Below, one piece after another: positions 44,491 to 52,707 of a stretch of 64,000 nt of DNA. The notes beneath the pieces are model-generated. The model saw only the letters and a list, made by a program, of their open reading frames with translations, did not search any database and had not been told where the DNA came from. Positions within the stretch are counted from its first letter, which is position 1. Each line of letters begins with the position of its first letter. This stretch comes from Bryobacteraceae bacterium CoA2 C42 (GTDB lineage: Bacteria > Acidobacteriota > Terriglobia > Bryobacterales > Bryobacteraceae): positions 21,299 through 85,298 of the forward strand of contig JAINDL010000006.1 in the NCBI GenBank assembly GCA_019931245.1. The letters are read 5' to 3'. The translations under genes and the position numbers were made by a program.

Positions 44491-45144
44491 CTATTCGAGT
44501 GTAAGCAATCGCGAGGACAAGTCAATACCCATACCCGCCTCGCGCAGGTGGGACTGTAGTGCCGCGGATAAATGGTCCGGATGGTCTAGGCGCAGTACCG
44601 TAAATCCGGCCGCCTCCCCCGCCGCTACCCCCGCCTCCGAGTCTTCTACCACCAATGGGTTACTTACCCCCAGCCGCCGCGCCCCCTCGAGATAAGGATC
44701 CGGATGCGGCTTCAACCGCGTGACGTCTTCAAAACAGACCAGCGTCTCAAACCGGTGCAGCAGACCCGCCTTTTCGAGCACCGGCTCCAACTCCGCCCGC
44801 CCCGAAGAACTCACCACCGCAATCGGCAACGCCGTCAATCCCAGGATCAGCTCCCGCGTCGCCTCCGCAATCGGCGGATTCGCCGCCGCCTTCTGCCGAA
44901 ACAGCGCCTTTTTCCGCGGGTACTCCGGCCAAAGCAGGTCGATATCGTACGGCGGATCCACCCGCCGCCGCAGCACCTCCAGCATCGCCCGGTCCGTTAT
45001 CCCAATGCAGTTCGCCCGGTAGTCCTCCCACGTCAGCGGAATCCCGTGCGCCGACAGGATCTCCGTCCAGCAGGCATAGTGCAGCGCCTCGGAATCGGCC
45101 AGCACCCCGTCGAAGTCAAACAAAATTGCGTCGTATTGAGCCAC
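44491..45144 (-). CDS. HAD-superfamily phosphatase (beta-phosphoglucomutase/phosphatase-like)
   Basis: About 217 residues with all HAD motifs: YDAILFDFDGVLADSEALHY (motif I), AVVSSSGRAELEPVL (motif II), RLKPHPDPYLEGARRLG (motif III Lys) and NPLVVEDSEAGVAAGEAAG (motif IV). Subclass I with a helical cap; sugar-phosphate phosphatases and beta-phosphoglucomutases share this form. I choose GTG 45144: it puts motif I at the usual distance from the N-terminus and lies 7 nt after a TATTCT -10 element. ATG 45165 is the alternative and would make its start overlap the divergent MFS start within CATG. First gene of a six-gene minus-strand run. Confidence 0.83.
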   Translation of the reverse strand: MAQYDAILFDFDGVLADSEALHYACWTEILSAHGIPLTWEDYRANCIGITDRAMLEVLRRRVDPPYDIDLLWPEYPRKKALFRQKAAANPPIAEATRELILGLTALPIAVVSSSGRAELEPVLEKAGLLHRFETLVCFEDVTRLKPHPDPYLEGARRLGVSNPLVVEDSEAGVAAGEAAGFTVLRLDHPDHLSAALQSHLREAGMGIDLSSRLLTLE

Positions 45145-45163
45145 TCTCTGTAGAATAACGCTC
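45145..45163. promoter_or_regulatory. symmetric -10 element serving HAD and MFS genes
   Basis: TAGAATA at 45151-45157 reads TAGAAT on the plus strand, followed by 7 nt and ATG 45164. It reads TATTCT on the minus strand, followed by 7 nt and GTG 45144. The geometry is the same in both directions, consistent with one bidirectional promoter and two leaderless mRNAs. Confidence 0.6.
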
Positions 45164-46363
45164 ATGCTCACCTCGCCGTCGCGCTGGGTCCTCTGCGCCT
45201 TCCTGCTCGCCGGGACCACCATCAACTACCTCGACCGCCAAACCCTCAGCCTGCTCGCCCCCCTCATGCGCGACGAACTGCAGTTGAACAACGAAAAACT
45301 CGGCCTGCTCTTCTCCCTCTTCTATTACGCCTACATGCTCGCGCAGTTCCTCGCCGGCGGCCTCATCGAACGGCGCAACCTCCGGTCGAGCTACGGCGGC
45401 GCCGTCCTGCTCTGGTCCCTGGTCGGCTTCGCCACCGCCTTCACCACCGGCTTCGCCAGCCTCGCCATCTTCCGCATCCTGCTCGGCATCACCGAATCAC
45501 CCAACTGGCCCGGAGCACTCAAAATCGTCTCCCGCGCCCTCCCCGAACGGGAACGGCCCATGGGCAACGGCATCTTCACGAGCGGTCAAAGCGTCGGCGC
45601 ACTCCTCGCCCCCATTCTCATCCTCACCGTCGCCCAGGCCGCCGGCTGGCGGATGGGCTTTGCCGCCGTGGGTCTGCTCGGCGTTCTCTGGTTCGCCGCC
45701 TGGATCTGGTTCACCCGCCGCCCGGAGTTCGCCCCCCTCTGGCCCCCGGGTCCCCCCGTCACCGTCGCGGCCAGCTACGGCGCCATCCTGCGCTCGAAAC
45801 CCTTCTGGTGCGTCGCCGTCATCACCAGCACCGTGAACCCCATCCTCTACTTCAACGTCAACTGGCTGCCCACCTACTTCCACCAGCAGCGCCAAATGGC
45901 CCCGGGCTCGGACGAAATGAAGTGGATCCTCACCGCTATCTTCCTCGCCCTCGACCTCGGCTACCTCGCCTGCGGCCTCGCCTGTCTCCGCCTGCCCCGC
46001 ACCCTCGTCTTCAGCGTGGCCACGGCTCTGGTCGCCTGCGCCGCCGCCGTCCCCGGCGCCCCGGACCGCACCAGTCTCATCGCCCTCCTCGCCATCTCCA
46101 ACTTCGGACTCGGCATGTGGATGGCCCTGTACCTCACCTTCACCCAGGAGATCTCCCGCCACTCCATCGCCACCGCCATGGGGCTGCTCGGCGGCACCGG
46201 CAGCCTCGCCGGCGCCATCGTCATGTGGCTCGTCGGCGTAACTACCGAACGAACCCACTCCTTCGACCTCCCGCTCTACGCCATCGCCGGCGCCATCGTC
46301 CTCACCTGGCTGGCCGGCGTCACCCTCCAACGCAGCAACGCCACCACCCCGAATCTCTCATGA
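45164..46363 (+). CDS. MFS transporter, anion:cation symporter type
   Basis: The 399-aa membrane protein begins GTTINYLDRQTLSLLAPLMR, the first-helix signature of the ACS branch of MFS (hexuronate/sugar-acid symporters). Further landmarks are SLFYYAYMLAQFLAGGLIER, RILLGITESPNWPGALKIVS and RERPMGNGIFTSGQSVGALL. About twelve hydrophobic segments. The usual cargo is a hexuronate or similar carboxylated sugar, but this is inferred from the family. The stop overlaps the next start as ATGA, so the downstream peptidase is probably cotranslated. Confidence 0.88.
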   Translation: MLTSPSRWVLCAFLLAGTTINYLDRQTLSLLAPLMRDELQLNNEKLGLLFSLFYYAYMLAQFLAGGLIERRNLRSSYGGAVLLWSLVGFATAFTTGFASLAIFRILLGITESPNWPGALKIVSRALPERERPMGNGIFTSGQSVGALLAPILILTVAQAAGWRMGFAAVGLLGVLWFAAWIWFTRRPEFAPLWPPGPPVTVAASYGAILRSKPFWCVAVITSTVNPILYFNVNWLPTYFHQQRQMAPGSDEMKWILTAIFLALDLGYLACGLACLRLPRTLVFSVATALVACAAAVPGAPDRTSLIALLAISNFGLGMWMALYLTFTQEISRHSIATAMGLLGGTGSLAGAIVMWLVGVTTERTHSFDLPLYAIAGAIVLTWLAGVTLQRSNATTPNLS

Positions 46364-47193
46364 AATCTCTTCTCGCCGCCGGCCTCCTGGCCCCCTGCCT
46401 CCTCGCCCAAGCCCCCTACTCCTATTCCCGCGCCGGCGCCCCCAACGACATCACCACCCCCACCTCCGGCGGCGCCGTCCTCATGGGCGGCAGCCGCGAC
46501 GTCCCCGAAGCCTTCGCCTGGATGATCGACCGCAGCGGCCACGGCGACTTCCTCGTCCTCCGCGCCACCGGCACCGACGCCTACAACCCTTTCGTCCTCG
46601 AACAAGGGCCTGCCCACTCCGCCGCCACCCTCATCATCCGCTCCCGCCCAGCCGCCGCCGACCCCTTCGTCCTCGAAAAGGTCCGCCAGGCCGAAGCCAT
46701 CTTCCTCGCCGGCGGCGACCAGTGGAACTACATCCGCCTCTGGAAAGACACTCCCCTCGCCCGTGCCATCCAGCAACGCATCGACGCCGGCGTCCCCATC
46801 GGCGGCACCAGCGCCGGACTCGCCGTCCTCGGCCAGCACTACTTCTCCGCCGAGTTCGACACCATCACCTCCGCCGAGGCCGAAGCCAACCCCGCCAGCC
46901 CCAAAATCGCCCTCGGCCGCGACTTCCTCCGCGTGCCGCACCTCGAAGACCTCATCACCGACAGCCACTTCAGTGAGCGCCAGCGCCAGGGCCGTCTCGC
47001 CGTCTTCCTCCGCCGCATCGGCGGCAGCCGGATCACCGGACTCGGCATCGACGAACGAACCGCCGTCCTGCTCTCACCCGACGGTAATGCCCGTGTCGTC
47101 GGCGCCGGCGCCGCTCACCGGCTCAAAAACGGCCAGCCGCCCCGGAGCTATCCCTCCGGGGCGGCCTTCTCACTTCGACCACCGCGCGAATAA
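46360..47193 (+). CDS. cyanophycinase-like S51 peptidase, exported
   Basis: The 277-aa protein has a signal peptide (KSLLAAGLLAPCLLAQAP). It has S51 features: GGAVLMGGSRDVPEAFAW, AIFLAGGDQWNYIRLW, the nucleophile Ser in GVPIGGTSAGLAVLG, and DSHFSERQRQGRLAVFLRR. Cyanophycinase cleaves beta-Asp-Arg dipeptides from cyanophycin; family members also act as alpha-aspartyl dipeptidases, so the true substrate is open. An exported location fits degradation of external polymer. The last ten codons overlap a minus-strand hairpin and the 3' end of the small ORF on the other strand. Confidence 0.85.
   Translation: MKSLLAAGLLAPCLLAQAPYSYSRAGAPNDITTPTSGGAVLMGGSRDVPEAFAWMIDRSGHGDFLVLRATGTDAYNPFVLEQGPAHSAATLIIRSRPAAADPFVLEKVRQAEAIFLAGGDQWNYIRLWKDTPLARAIQQRIDAGVPIGGTSAGLAVLGQHYFSAEFDTITSAEAEANPASPKIALGRDFLRVPHLEDLITDSHFSERQRQGRLAVFLRRIGGSRITGLGIDERTAVLLSPDGNARVVGAGAAHRLKNGQPPRSYPSGAAFSLRPPRE
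47136..47165 (-). terminator. perfect 12-bp hairpin, minus-strand terminator of the small ORF
   Basis: GCCGCCCCGGAG at 47136-47147 is the exact reverse complement of 47154-47165, with a 6-nt loop. On the minus strand it begins four bases after the TGA of the 62-aa ORF and is followed, after six bases, by TTTTT (47125-47129). It lies inside the end of the cyanophycinase-like gene. The T-tract is slightly displaced from the stem, so termination strength is uncertain. Confidence 0.6.
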
Positions 47194-47358
47194 CCAATCA
47201 AACAAATCGGTGGCGCGCTGGGCCACAGTGTCACAATTCGACCAGAGGACGTCGAAGTTGGAGACGAAATCGGACGCCTGCTGCAACAGAGTGTCCAATC
47301 CGCCTGAGGAATGGGAGAGAGAGGATAAGAAACTTTGCGATAGGTGTAACCAGGGCAT
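47170..47358 (-). CDS. novel 62-aa small protein with strong Shine-Dalgarno
   Basis: ATG 47358 is preceded by AGGAGG with a 6-nt spacer, the strongest ribosome-binding site I saw in the window. The 62-residue product (MPWLHLSQSFLSSLSHSSGG... then ATDLFDWLFARWSK) has four Trp, several Ser/Asp, and looks like two or three amphipathic helices; it has no signal peptide or recognised domain. A perfect hairpin followed by a T-run starts four bases after the stop. The region is clearly lower in GC than its neighbours. It sits 130 bp downstream of the LssY-domain gene on the same strand and could be cotranscribed or independent. Confidence 0.5.
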   Translation of the reverse strand: MPWLHLSQSFLSSLSHSSGGLDTLLQQASDFVSNFDVLWSNCDTVAQRATDLFDWLFARWSK

Positions 47359-47488
47359 CGTATACCTCCTGCTCCCAATGGCCAGCAATTCGTATGCCAA
47401 CTCCAATCGCCCGCTCCCACCCCACTCTCCCCATCTTTCAACCCTCCATCCTGTCCGAAATCAGGCACCTTGGCCGATTTCCGGCAGA

Positions 47489-49681
47489 CTAAAAGGTAAA
47501 GGCAATGCCTAATCCCACCCGCTGCTGCGCCACCCTGCCGCGCTCCAGACGCTCCGGCATAATCTGCGGTTCCAGCGACTTGCGCAACAGATCCGGCCGC
47601 GGACTGCACGTGTTCCGGTAATCCAACCGCACCGTCCAGTGCCGACTCACCCGGTAGCGCACCCCGCCCCCCACCTGCAGGCCCGTCTGAAAAATCCCTC
47701 CACCCTCAAGCGGCGGCACATTGCCAAAGCCATACGCCGCGCGAAACATACCCACGTTGTTCAGCCCAAACCGGAAAAGCCCCCGCGCTTTGGTAAACGG
47801 CGCCCCGGTCAATTGCACCAACTGCAGCACCGGCCCCGCCGCGATGTACGGACGCCAGCGGCTCTCCCGCGGCCGCAGATGCACCAGACCGTTGTAGCTG
47901 AATTGCCGCGTCAGAAAGCCGCTCCGCTGCTCGGCTATCCTCGTCAACCCCTCCAAATCCATCCGGAACTCGCCCCGCTGATAGCCAAAACTCAGCTCAT
48001 GGGAATACCACCGAAACTGATTCACCGTCACCCCGCCCCCCACCGCAAACCCCGGCGCCACCCGGTTGGCCGCCCGCAGGGTCAACGTCTCATTCGGACG
48101 ATGCGGATGCGCAATCCGCAGCCCTTCGGCCCCGATCGAGGAGTTACTGAACACCATCATTCCCGCCCGGAATGTCAGCTCCACCGCCGGTGGTGCCCAC
48201 GTCGCCGGATCGCCCGCCACCTGCGGGCTCTTCGCCGTGCGGCCCGTAATGGTCGGCCCCACCACCGGCCGCAGCGCCGACCGCGAACGGCGATAGTGCC
48301 GCAACCCCTGCGTGACGATCGAGGCGCCCTGATACCACAAACTCCCCCGGTAAATGTCGTTGCGGAAGGTCAGCACCGTCTGCCGGGCAATCCGCGCTAC
48401 CCGATTGCCCCGGTGCGGCCCCGGCGCCTCAGCCACCGCCTCGTCAAACTGCCTCGCCCCCGAACACGAGTTGAACACCAGCACCGCCGCCTGCCGGTCC
48501 GTCACCAGATTCTGGCCCGTTGCATTAAACACCGTCTCCGGCACCCAGCGCCGCGGCTCCAAACCCACCGCATCGATACATCCCGTAAACAACAGGTCGC
48601 TCACCACCTTGCTCCGCTCCCGGTCGATCTGCTCATCGATCAGGTGCGTAAACAGCTCCCGCCCCCGCGAAAAATTGATACTCACGTCCTGCGTCGCCGC
48701 GGCGGTAAACACCGGCCGGTCCAGCCAGCGCTCCTTGGTCGCATAAACGCGCAGATGATGCCGCTTGGCAAACGTGTTCAGCGCCTTGGCCCACGACTGC
48801 ACCGGCGCCTCGCCGTCAAGCAGCAACAACGACATTGGCGCCTCTTTGTATTCCTGGTTTTCGGCCATCGCCCGCAGCGTCCGGTACCGCGTCGCCGCGC
48901 TCAATGCCTCCGGCATCTGCCAGCCCGCCGCCAGGAACGCCCGCTCAATAGCCGCCGGCTCGCCGGCAAAAATCAGGTTGGTAATGTCGGACTCCACCCG
49001 CCGCTCCGCCGTCTGCGTCCGGTAAGGCAGTCGCTCGAGCAGAGCGGCCGGCACCGGCGCGGGCAAACCAAGCAGCGGCGGCGGCAGCGGAGCCAGCGGC
49101 AACGGCTCCCGCAGCTCCAACAGTAGTTCCGTGCCGGCCTGCAGCCGGATCTCCGGCTCGGAGAACCGCAGCAAGGTAGCAAAAGCCGCCGTCGAAAACG
49201 CCAGCGCAATCGGATCCACGGCGGCGAACGAAGTAAGCAACCCCGAAGCGCGGAAGCCCGGCGTATTCGTCGACCGGATGCCCCGGATCCGCCCGTCGCC
49301 ATCCACCCGCTCCCGCGCATTGTCGATCGTCACCACCCGCGACCCAATCGCCATCCGGACCCCCGGACCCGTCTCCAACTCCGTAAACCGCAGCGTCAGA
49401 GCCGCCGTCTCCCGCACAAAACCCACCCCCACCCGCCGCACCTCCGCCACCTCCCCCCACACCCGCGCCCCCGCCGCCACACGGTCAAATCCATCCACCC
49501 GGAACGGCGCAATCAATACACCCTGCACCCGGTCCCCCACCCGCGACGAGTACGAGTTCACCTCGTGCCGCAGTCGCACCTCCAGACACCTTTCACAATC
49601 CCGATCCGCCCCGGCGCACATCCCCGGCCCGGCGAGCAAAACGACCAGCGGCGCGAAAGATTTGAACAAGGTAAACAGCAT
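47489..49681 (-). CDS. LssY-type domain protein fused to an outer-membrane beta-barrel
   Basis: The 730-aa exported protein (signal FKSFAPLVVLLAGPGMCAGA) has an N-terminal beta domain (EVNSYSSRVGDRVQGVLIAP) and then, at about residues 225-420, an LssY C-terminal-like domain: DITNLIFAGEPAAIERAFLA, AGWQMPEALSAATRYRTLRA, FAKRHHLRVYATKERWLDRP. The last 230 residues are a predicted beta-barrel (AGMMVFSNSSIGAEGLRIAH, RWRPYIAAGPVLQLVQ, VGLGIAFTF at the end). LssY_C is normally found in phospholipid phosphatase/Lpg-secretion contexts; its role is unknown. The fusion suggests a surface-exposed or periplasmic function at the outer membrane. Confidence 0.65.
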   Translation of the reverse strand: MLFTLFKSFAPLVVLLAGPGMCAGADRDCERCLEVRLRHEVNSYSSRVGDRVQGVLIAPFRVDGFDRVAAGARVWGEVAEVRRVGVGFVRETAALTLRFTELETGPGVRMAIGSRVVTIDNARERVDGDGRIRGIRSTNTPGFRASGLLTSFAAVDPIALAFSTAAFATLLRFSEPEIRLQAGTELLLELREPLPLAPLPPPLLGLPAPVPAALLERLPYRTQTAERRVESDITNLIFAGEPAAIERAFLAAGWQMPEALSAATRYRTLRAMAENQEYKEAPMSLLLLDGEAPVQSWAKALNTFAKRHHLRVYATKERWLDRPVFTAAATQDVSINFSRGRELFTHLIDEQIDRERSKVVSDLLFTGCIDAVGLEPRRWVPETVFNATGQNLVTDRQAAVLVFNSCSGARQFDEAVAEAPGPHRGNRVARIARQTVLTFRNDIYRGSLWYQGASIVTQGLRHYRRSRSALRPVVGPTITGRTAKSPQVAGDPATWAPPAVELTFRAGMMVFSNSSIGAEGLRIAHPHRPNETLTLRAANRVAPGFAVGGGVTVNQFRWYSHELSFGYQRGEFRMDLEGLTRIAEQRSGFLTRQFSYNGLVHLRPRESRWRPYIAAGPVLQLVQLTGAPFTKARGLFRFGLNNVGMFRAAYGFGNVPPLEGGGIFQTGLQVGGGVRYRVSRHWTVRLDYRNTCSPRPDLLRKSLEPQIMPERLERGRVAQQRVGLGIAFTF

Positions 49682-49698
49682 ATCGCAAGATAGAAGCC

Positions 49699-51120
49699 AT
49701 GAGTTCCGTGCCCATCCTCCGGGTCCACTCCGGCCCCGACCCGGCCAACGTGCAAACCTGGCGCTTTCAATCCACGTTTCACATCGGCCGCGCCACCGAG
49801 TGCGAACTGCAAATCTCCGACAGCCACGTCAGCCGCAAACACGCCCTCGTCTCCTTCCAGCAGGGCCAGTGGTGGATCCAGGACCTCAACAGCGCCAACG
49901 GCATCCTCGTCAACGGCGAACGCCTCCCCGGCGCGCCCATCAACCCCAACCTCACCGTCCGCCTCGGTCTCGAAGGCCCCTGGGTCTGGTTCGAACTCGA
50001 ACCACACCCCACCCCCACCGCCTCCCTCCCCGCCCCCAGCCAGACCATGGTCCTGCGCCACTACACCGAAAAGTATCTCTCCAACACCGGCAACAACGAA
50101 CCCGCCGGTCATCAGACCATGATGATCCGCAGCGCCTTTCAGCAGGTCCAGAAAAAACAGCGCTCCAAATTCGCCCTCGCCCTCGGCGCCATCGCCCTCG
50201 TCGCCTCCGTCATCGCCGGCTACGCCTACTACCAGCACCGCCAACTCAGCGAACGCAAAGCCCTCGCCCAGGAACTCTTCTACCAGATGAAGGCCCTCGA
50301 CGTCGACATCGCCAGCGTCCGCACCGAAAACGTCGCCCGCTACCGCGCCCGCCGCCTCGAAATGGAAAAGAACTACGAAAAGTTCCTCACCACCCTCAAA
50401 GTCTACGACCCCAAAATGAGCGAACGCGAACGCCTCATCATGCGCGTCTCCCGCATCTTCGGCGAATGCGAACTCGACATGCCCCCCGGCTTCCAACAGG
50501 AGGTCGAAAACTACATCTCCAAATGGCAAAGCTCCGGCCGCTTCAAAGCCGCCGTCCAACGCGCCCGCGAAAACGGCTACACCCCCCGCATCACCAGCGA
50601 ACTCCTGAGCCAGGGCCTCCCGCCCCAGTTCTTCTACCTCGCCATGCAGGAAAGCAACTTCGACCCCTACATCAGCGGACCGGAAACCTACATGGGCATC
50701 GCCAAAGGCATGTGGCAGTTCATCCCCGAAACCGGCGCCAAATACGGCCTCCAAATCGGCCCCCTCGCCGACCTCCGCCGCCCCGACACAAGCGACGACC
50801 GCCACAACTGGGAAAAAGCCACCGTCGCCGCCTCCCGCTATCTCAAAGACCTCTACTCCACCGACGCCCTCGCCAGCGGCCTCCTCGTCATGGCTTCCTA
50901 CAACTGGGGCGAAGGCCGCGTCATCAAACGCATTAAAAGCCTCCCCGGCAACGCCCGCGAACGCAACTTCTGGCGACTCCTCACCGAGTTCCGCGCCGAC
51001 ATCCCCGCCGAAACCTACGACTATGTCTTCCACATCGTCTCGGCCGCGGTCATCGGCGAAAATCCCCGCCTGTTTGGCTTCGATTTCGATAACCCCCTCG
51101 CCGACCTCGAGAAACGCTAA
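49699..51120 (+). CDS. FHA domain - membrane helix - lytic transglycosylase protein
   Basis: The 473-aa protein has an FHA domain at about 8-95 (FHIGRATECELQISDSHVSR, WIQDLNSANGILVNGERL), a low-complexity linker, a membrane helix at about 160-182 (FALALGAIALVASVIAGYAY), a charged helical region, and a transglycosylase SLT domain at about 300-440. The catalytic Glu is in FFYLAMQESNFDPYIS, with GMWQFIPETGAKYG and MASYNWGEGRV. The FHA part should face the cytoplasm and bind phosphothreonine; the SLT part should cleave peptidoglycan glycan strands in the periplasm. It is followed by fpg with a TAATG overlap. Confidence 0.88.
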   Translation: MSSVPILRVHSGPDPANVQTWRFQSTFHIGRATECELQISDSHVSRKHALVSFQQGQWWIQDLNSANGILVNGERLPGAPINPNLTVRLGLEGPWVWFELEPHPTPTASLPAPSQTMVLRHYTEKYLSNTGNNEPAGHQTMMIRSAFQQVQKKQRSKFALALGAIALVASVIAGYAYYQHRQLSERKALAQELFYQMKALDVDIASVRTENVARYRARRLEMEKNYEKFLTTLKVYDPKMSERERLIMRVSRIFGECELDMPPGFQQEVENYISKWQSSGRFKAAVQRARENGYTPRITSELLSQGLPPQFFYLAMQESNFDPYISGPETYMGIAKGMWQFIPETGAKYGLQIGPLADLRRPDTSDDRHNWEKATVAASRYLKDLYSTDALASGLLVMASYNWGEGRVIKRIKSLPGNARERNFWRLLTEFRADIPAETYDYVFHIVSAAVIGENPRLFGFDFDNPLADLEKR

Positions 51121-51929
51121 TGCCCGAACTCCCCGAAGCCGAATACATGGTCCGCCGCCTCGCCGAATGCGCCCCCACCGCCCGCATCGAGGCCGTCACC
51201 ATCCTCCGCCCCAGCCTCATCGCCCCCCAATCCCCCGACGAACTCACCGCCACCGTCACCGGCCGCCGGGTCCTCGGCTACGCCCGCCGCGCCAAAAACC
51301 TCCTCCTCCATCTCGACCAGGGCTGGACCCTCCGCATCCAACTCGGCATGACCGGCCACTTCTTCTGGATCCCCGACGCCCGCCAACTCCCCCGCTTCAC
51401 CCGCGTCTGGCTCGCCCTCCCCCACGGCGCCGCCTTCGTCTTTGAAGACTCCCGCACCTTCGGCAACCTCCACCTCCACCCCACCGCCGACCTCCCCACC
51501 GTCTTCGCCTCCTACGGCCCCGAACCCCTCGACCCCGCCTTCACCTGGAAGCACCTCCAAGCCAGCGCCGCCCGCTCCCACGGACCCGTCAAACCCTTCC
51601 TCCTCGACCAGTCCAAACTCGTCGGACTCGGCAACATCTGGGCCGCCGAAAGCCTCTACGCCGCCCGCCTCGCCCCCCATCGCCCCCTGCCCTCTCTCAC
51701 CAACGCCGAATGGAAAGCCCTCCATAAAGCCATCCGCCAAACCCTCTCCGCCGCCATCGCCAACACCTTCCGCGTCACCGCCTCCGCCGAAGAGTTCCCC
51801 GAAGCCGACCTCCTCGCCTGCCGCGTCTACGGCCGCGCCGGCCAACCCTGCCGCCGCTGCCGCCAACCCATCGACCGCTTCGTCCAGGCCGGCCGCAGCA
51901 CCTTCCACTGCCCCAACTGCCAGCGGTAA
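51120..51929 (+). CDS. mutM: formamidopyrimidine-DNA glycosylase (Fpg/Nei family)
   Basis: A 269-aa base-excision repair enzyme. The N-terminus MPELPEAEYMVRRL supplies the catalytic Pro and Glu; AKNLLLHL carries the conserved Lys; LGMTGHFFW and DSRTFGNLHL are family motifs; DQSKLVGLGNIWAAESLYAA is the helix-two-turn-helix; and the C-terminal zinc finger CRRCRQP...FHCPNCQR is complete. It removes oxidised purines such as 8-oxoguanine and nicks the AP site. MPELPEAE rather than the usual MPELPEVE is a mild variation. It overlaps the upstream gene by one base. Confidence 0.92.
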   Translation: MPELPEAEYMVRRLAECAPTARIEAVTILRPSLIAPQSPDELTATVTGRRVLGYARRAKNLLLHLDQGWTLRIQLGMTGHFFWIPDARQLPRFTRVWLALPHGAAFVFEDSRTFGNLHLHPTADLPTVFASYGPEPLDPAFTWKHLQASAARSHGPVKPFLLDQSKLVGLGNIWAAESLYAARLAPHRPLPSLTNAEWKALHKAIRQTLSAAIANTFRVTASAEEFPEADLLACRVYGRAGQPCRRCRQPIDRFVQAGRSTFHCPNCQR

Positions 51930-51945
51930 GTGCCACAATCAGGGC

Positions 51946-52707
51946 ATGCGCGCTCTTCTCGCCCTCCTGTTGCCCCTCCTAGCTTGGAGCGCCTGCCCGG
52001 AAGTCCGCGTCCTCACCTATAACATCCACCACGGCGAAGGCATCGACGGCCGCTTCGACCTCGAACGCATCGCCCGCGTCATCCAGAACAGCCACGCCGA
52101 CATCGTCGCCCTCCAGGAGGTCGACCAGCGCACCAACCGCATCCGCCGCGCCGATACCCTCGCCGAACTCGCCCGCATGACCGGCCTCCAACCCCTCTTC
52201 GGCAAATCCATGAACTACGACCGCGGCGAATACGGCAACGCCCTCCTCATCCGCGGCGCCATCCATAACCATAGCGTCCACCCCATCCCCACCTCCCCCG
52301 GCCGCGAACCCCGCTCCATCCTCCGCGCCGAAGTCCGCCTCCACCACTGCCCCCAACCCCTCCTCGTCCTCGCCACCCACTGGGACCACCAATCCCAAAC
52401 CGACCGCCTCGCCGGCGCCCATCTCGCCAACCAGCTCGCCAACGCCTCCCCCTCCCTCCCCGCCCTCCTCGCCGGCGACTTCAACGCCAACCCCGCCAAC
52501 CCCGCCGTTAAACTCCTCAGCGGCTCCTGGCTCATCTCCGGCGCCGCCGCCGAACTCCACACCTTCCCCGTCGAACAACCCAACATCCAAATCGACTACA
52601 TCCTCGCCCGCCCCGCCGCCGCCTGGACCCTCGTCAATGCCAAGGTCCTCCCCGAAATCCTCGCCAGCGACCACCGCCCCCTACTGGCCACCCTCCGGCT
52701 GCACTAA
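51946..52707 (+). CDS. secreted endonuclease/exonuclease/phosphatase family protein
   Basis: The 253-aa product has a short signal (ALLALLLPLLAWSACP) followed by an EEP fold: VRVLTYNIHHGEGIDG, ADIVALQEVDQR (metal-binding Glu), VLATHWDHQSQ, PALLAGDFNANP (GDFN) and LASDHRPLLATLRL (SDH). EEP enzymes hydrolyse phosphodiesters (DNA, sphingomyelin, inositol phosphates); the substrate here is unknown. ATG 51946 begins the signal, with CACAAT ending six nt before it as a possible leaderless -10. The 3' end overlaps the convergent esterase gene by 27 bp. Confidence 0.86.
   Translation: MRALLALLLPLLAWSACPEVRVLTYNIHHGEGIDGRFDLERIARVIQNSHADIVALQEVDQRTNRIRRADTLAELARMTGLQPLFGKSMNYDRGEYGNALLIRGAIHNHSVHPIPTSPGREPRSILRAEVRLHHCPQPLLVLATHWDHQSQTDRLAGAHLANQLANASPSLPALLAGDFNANPANPAVKLLSGSWLISGAAAELHTFPVEQPNIQIDYILARPAAAWTLVNAKVLPEILASDHRPLLATLRLH

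Noticed and set aside
47136..47165. Hairpin as the terminator of the plus-strand cyanophycinase-like gene
   Set aside because: It lies before that gene's stop codon and is followed on the plus strand by CTTCTC rather than a T-run; the minus-strand reading fits better.
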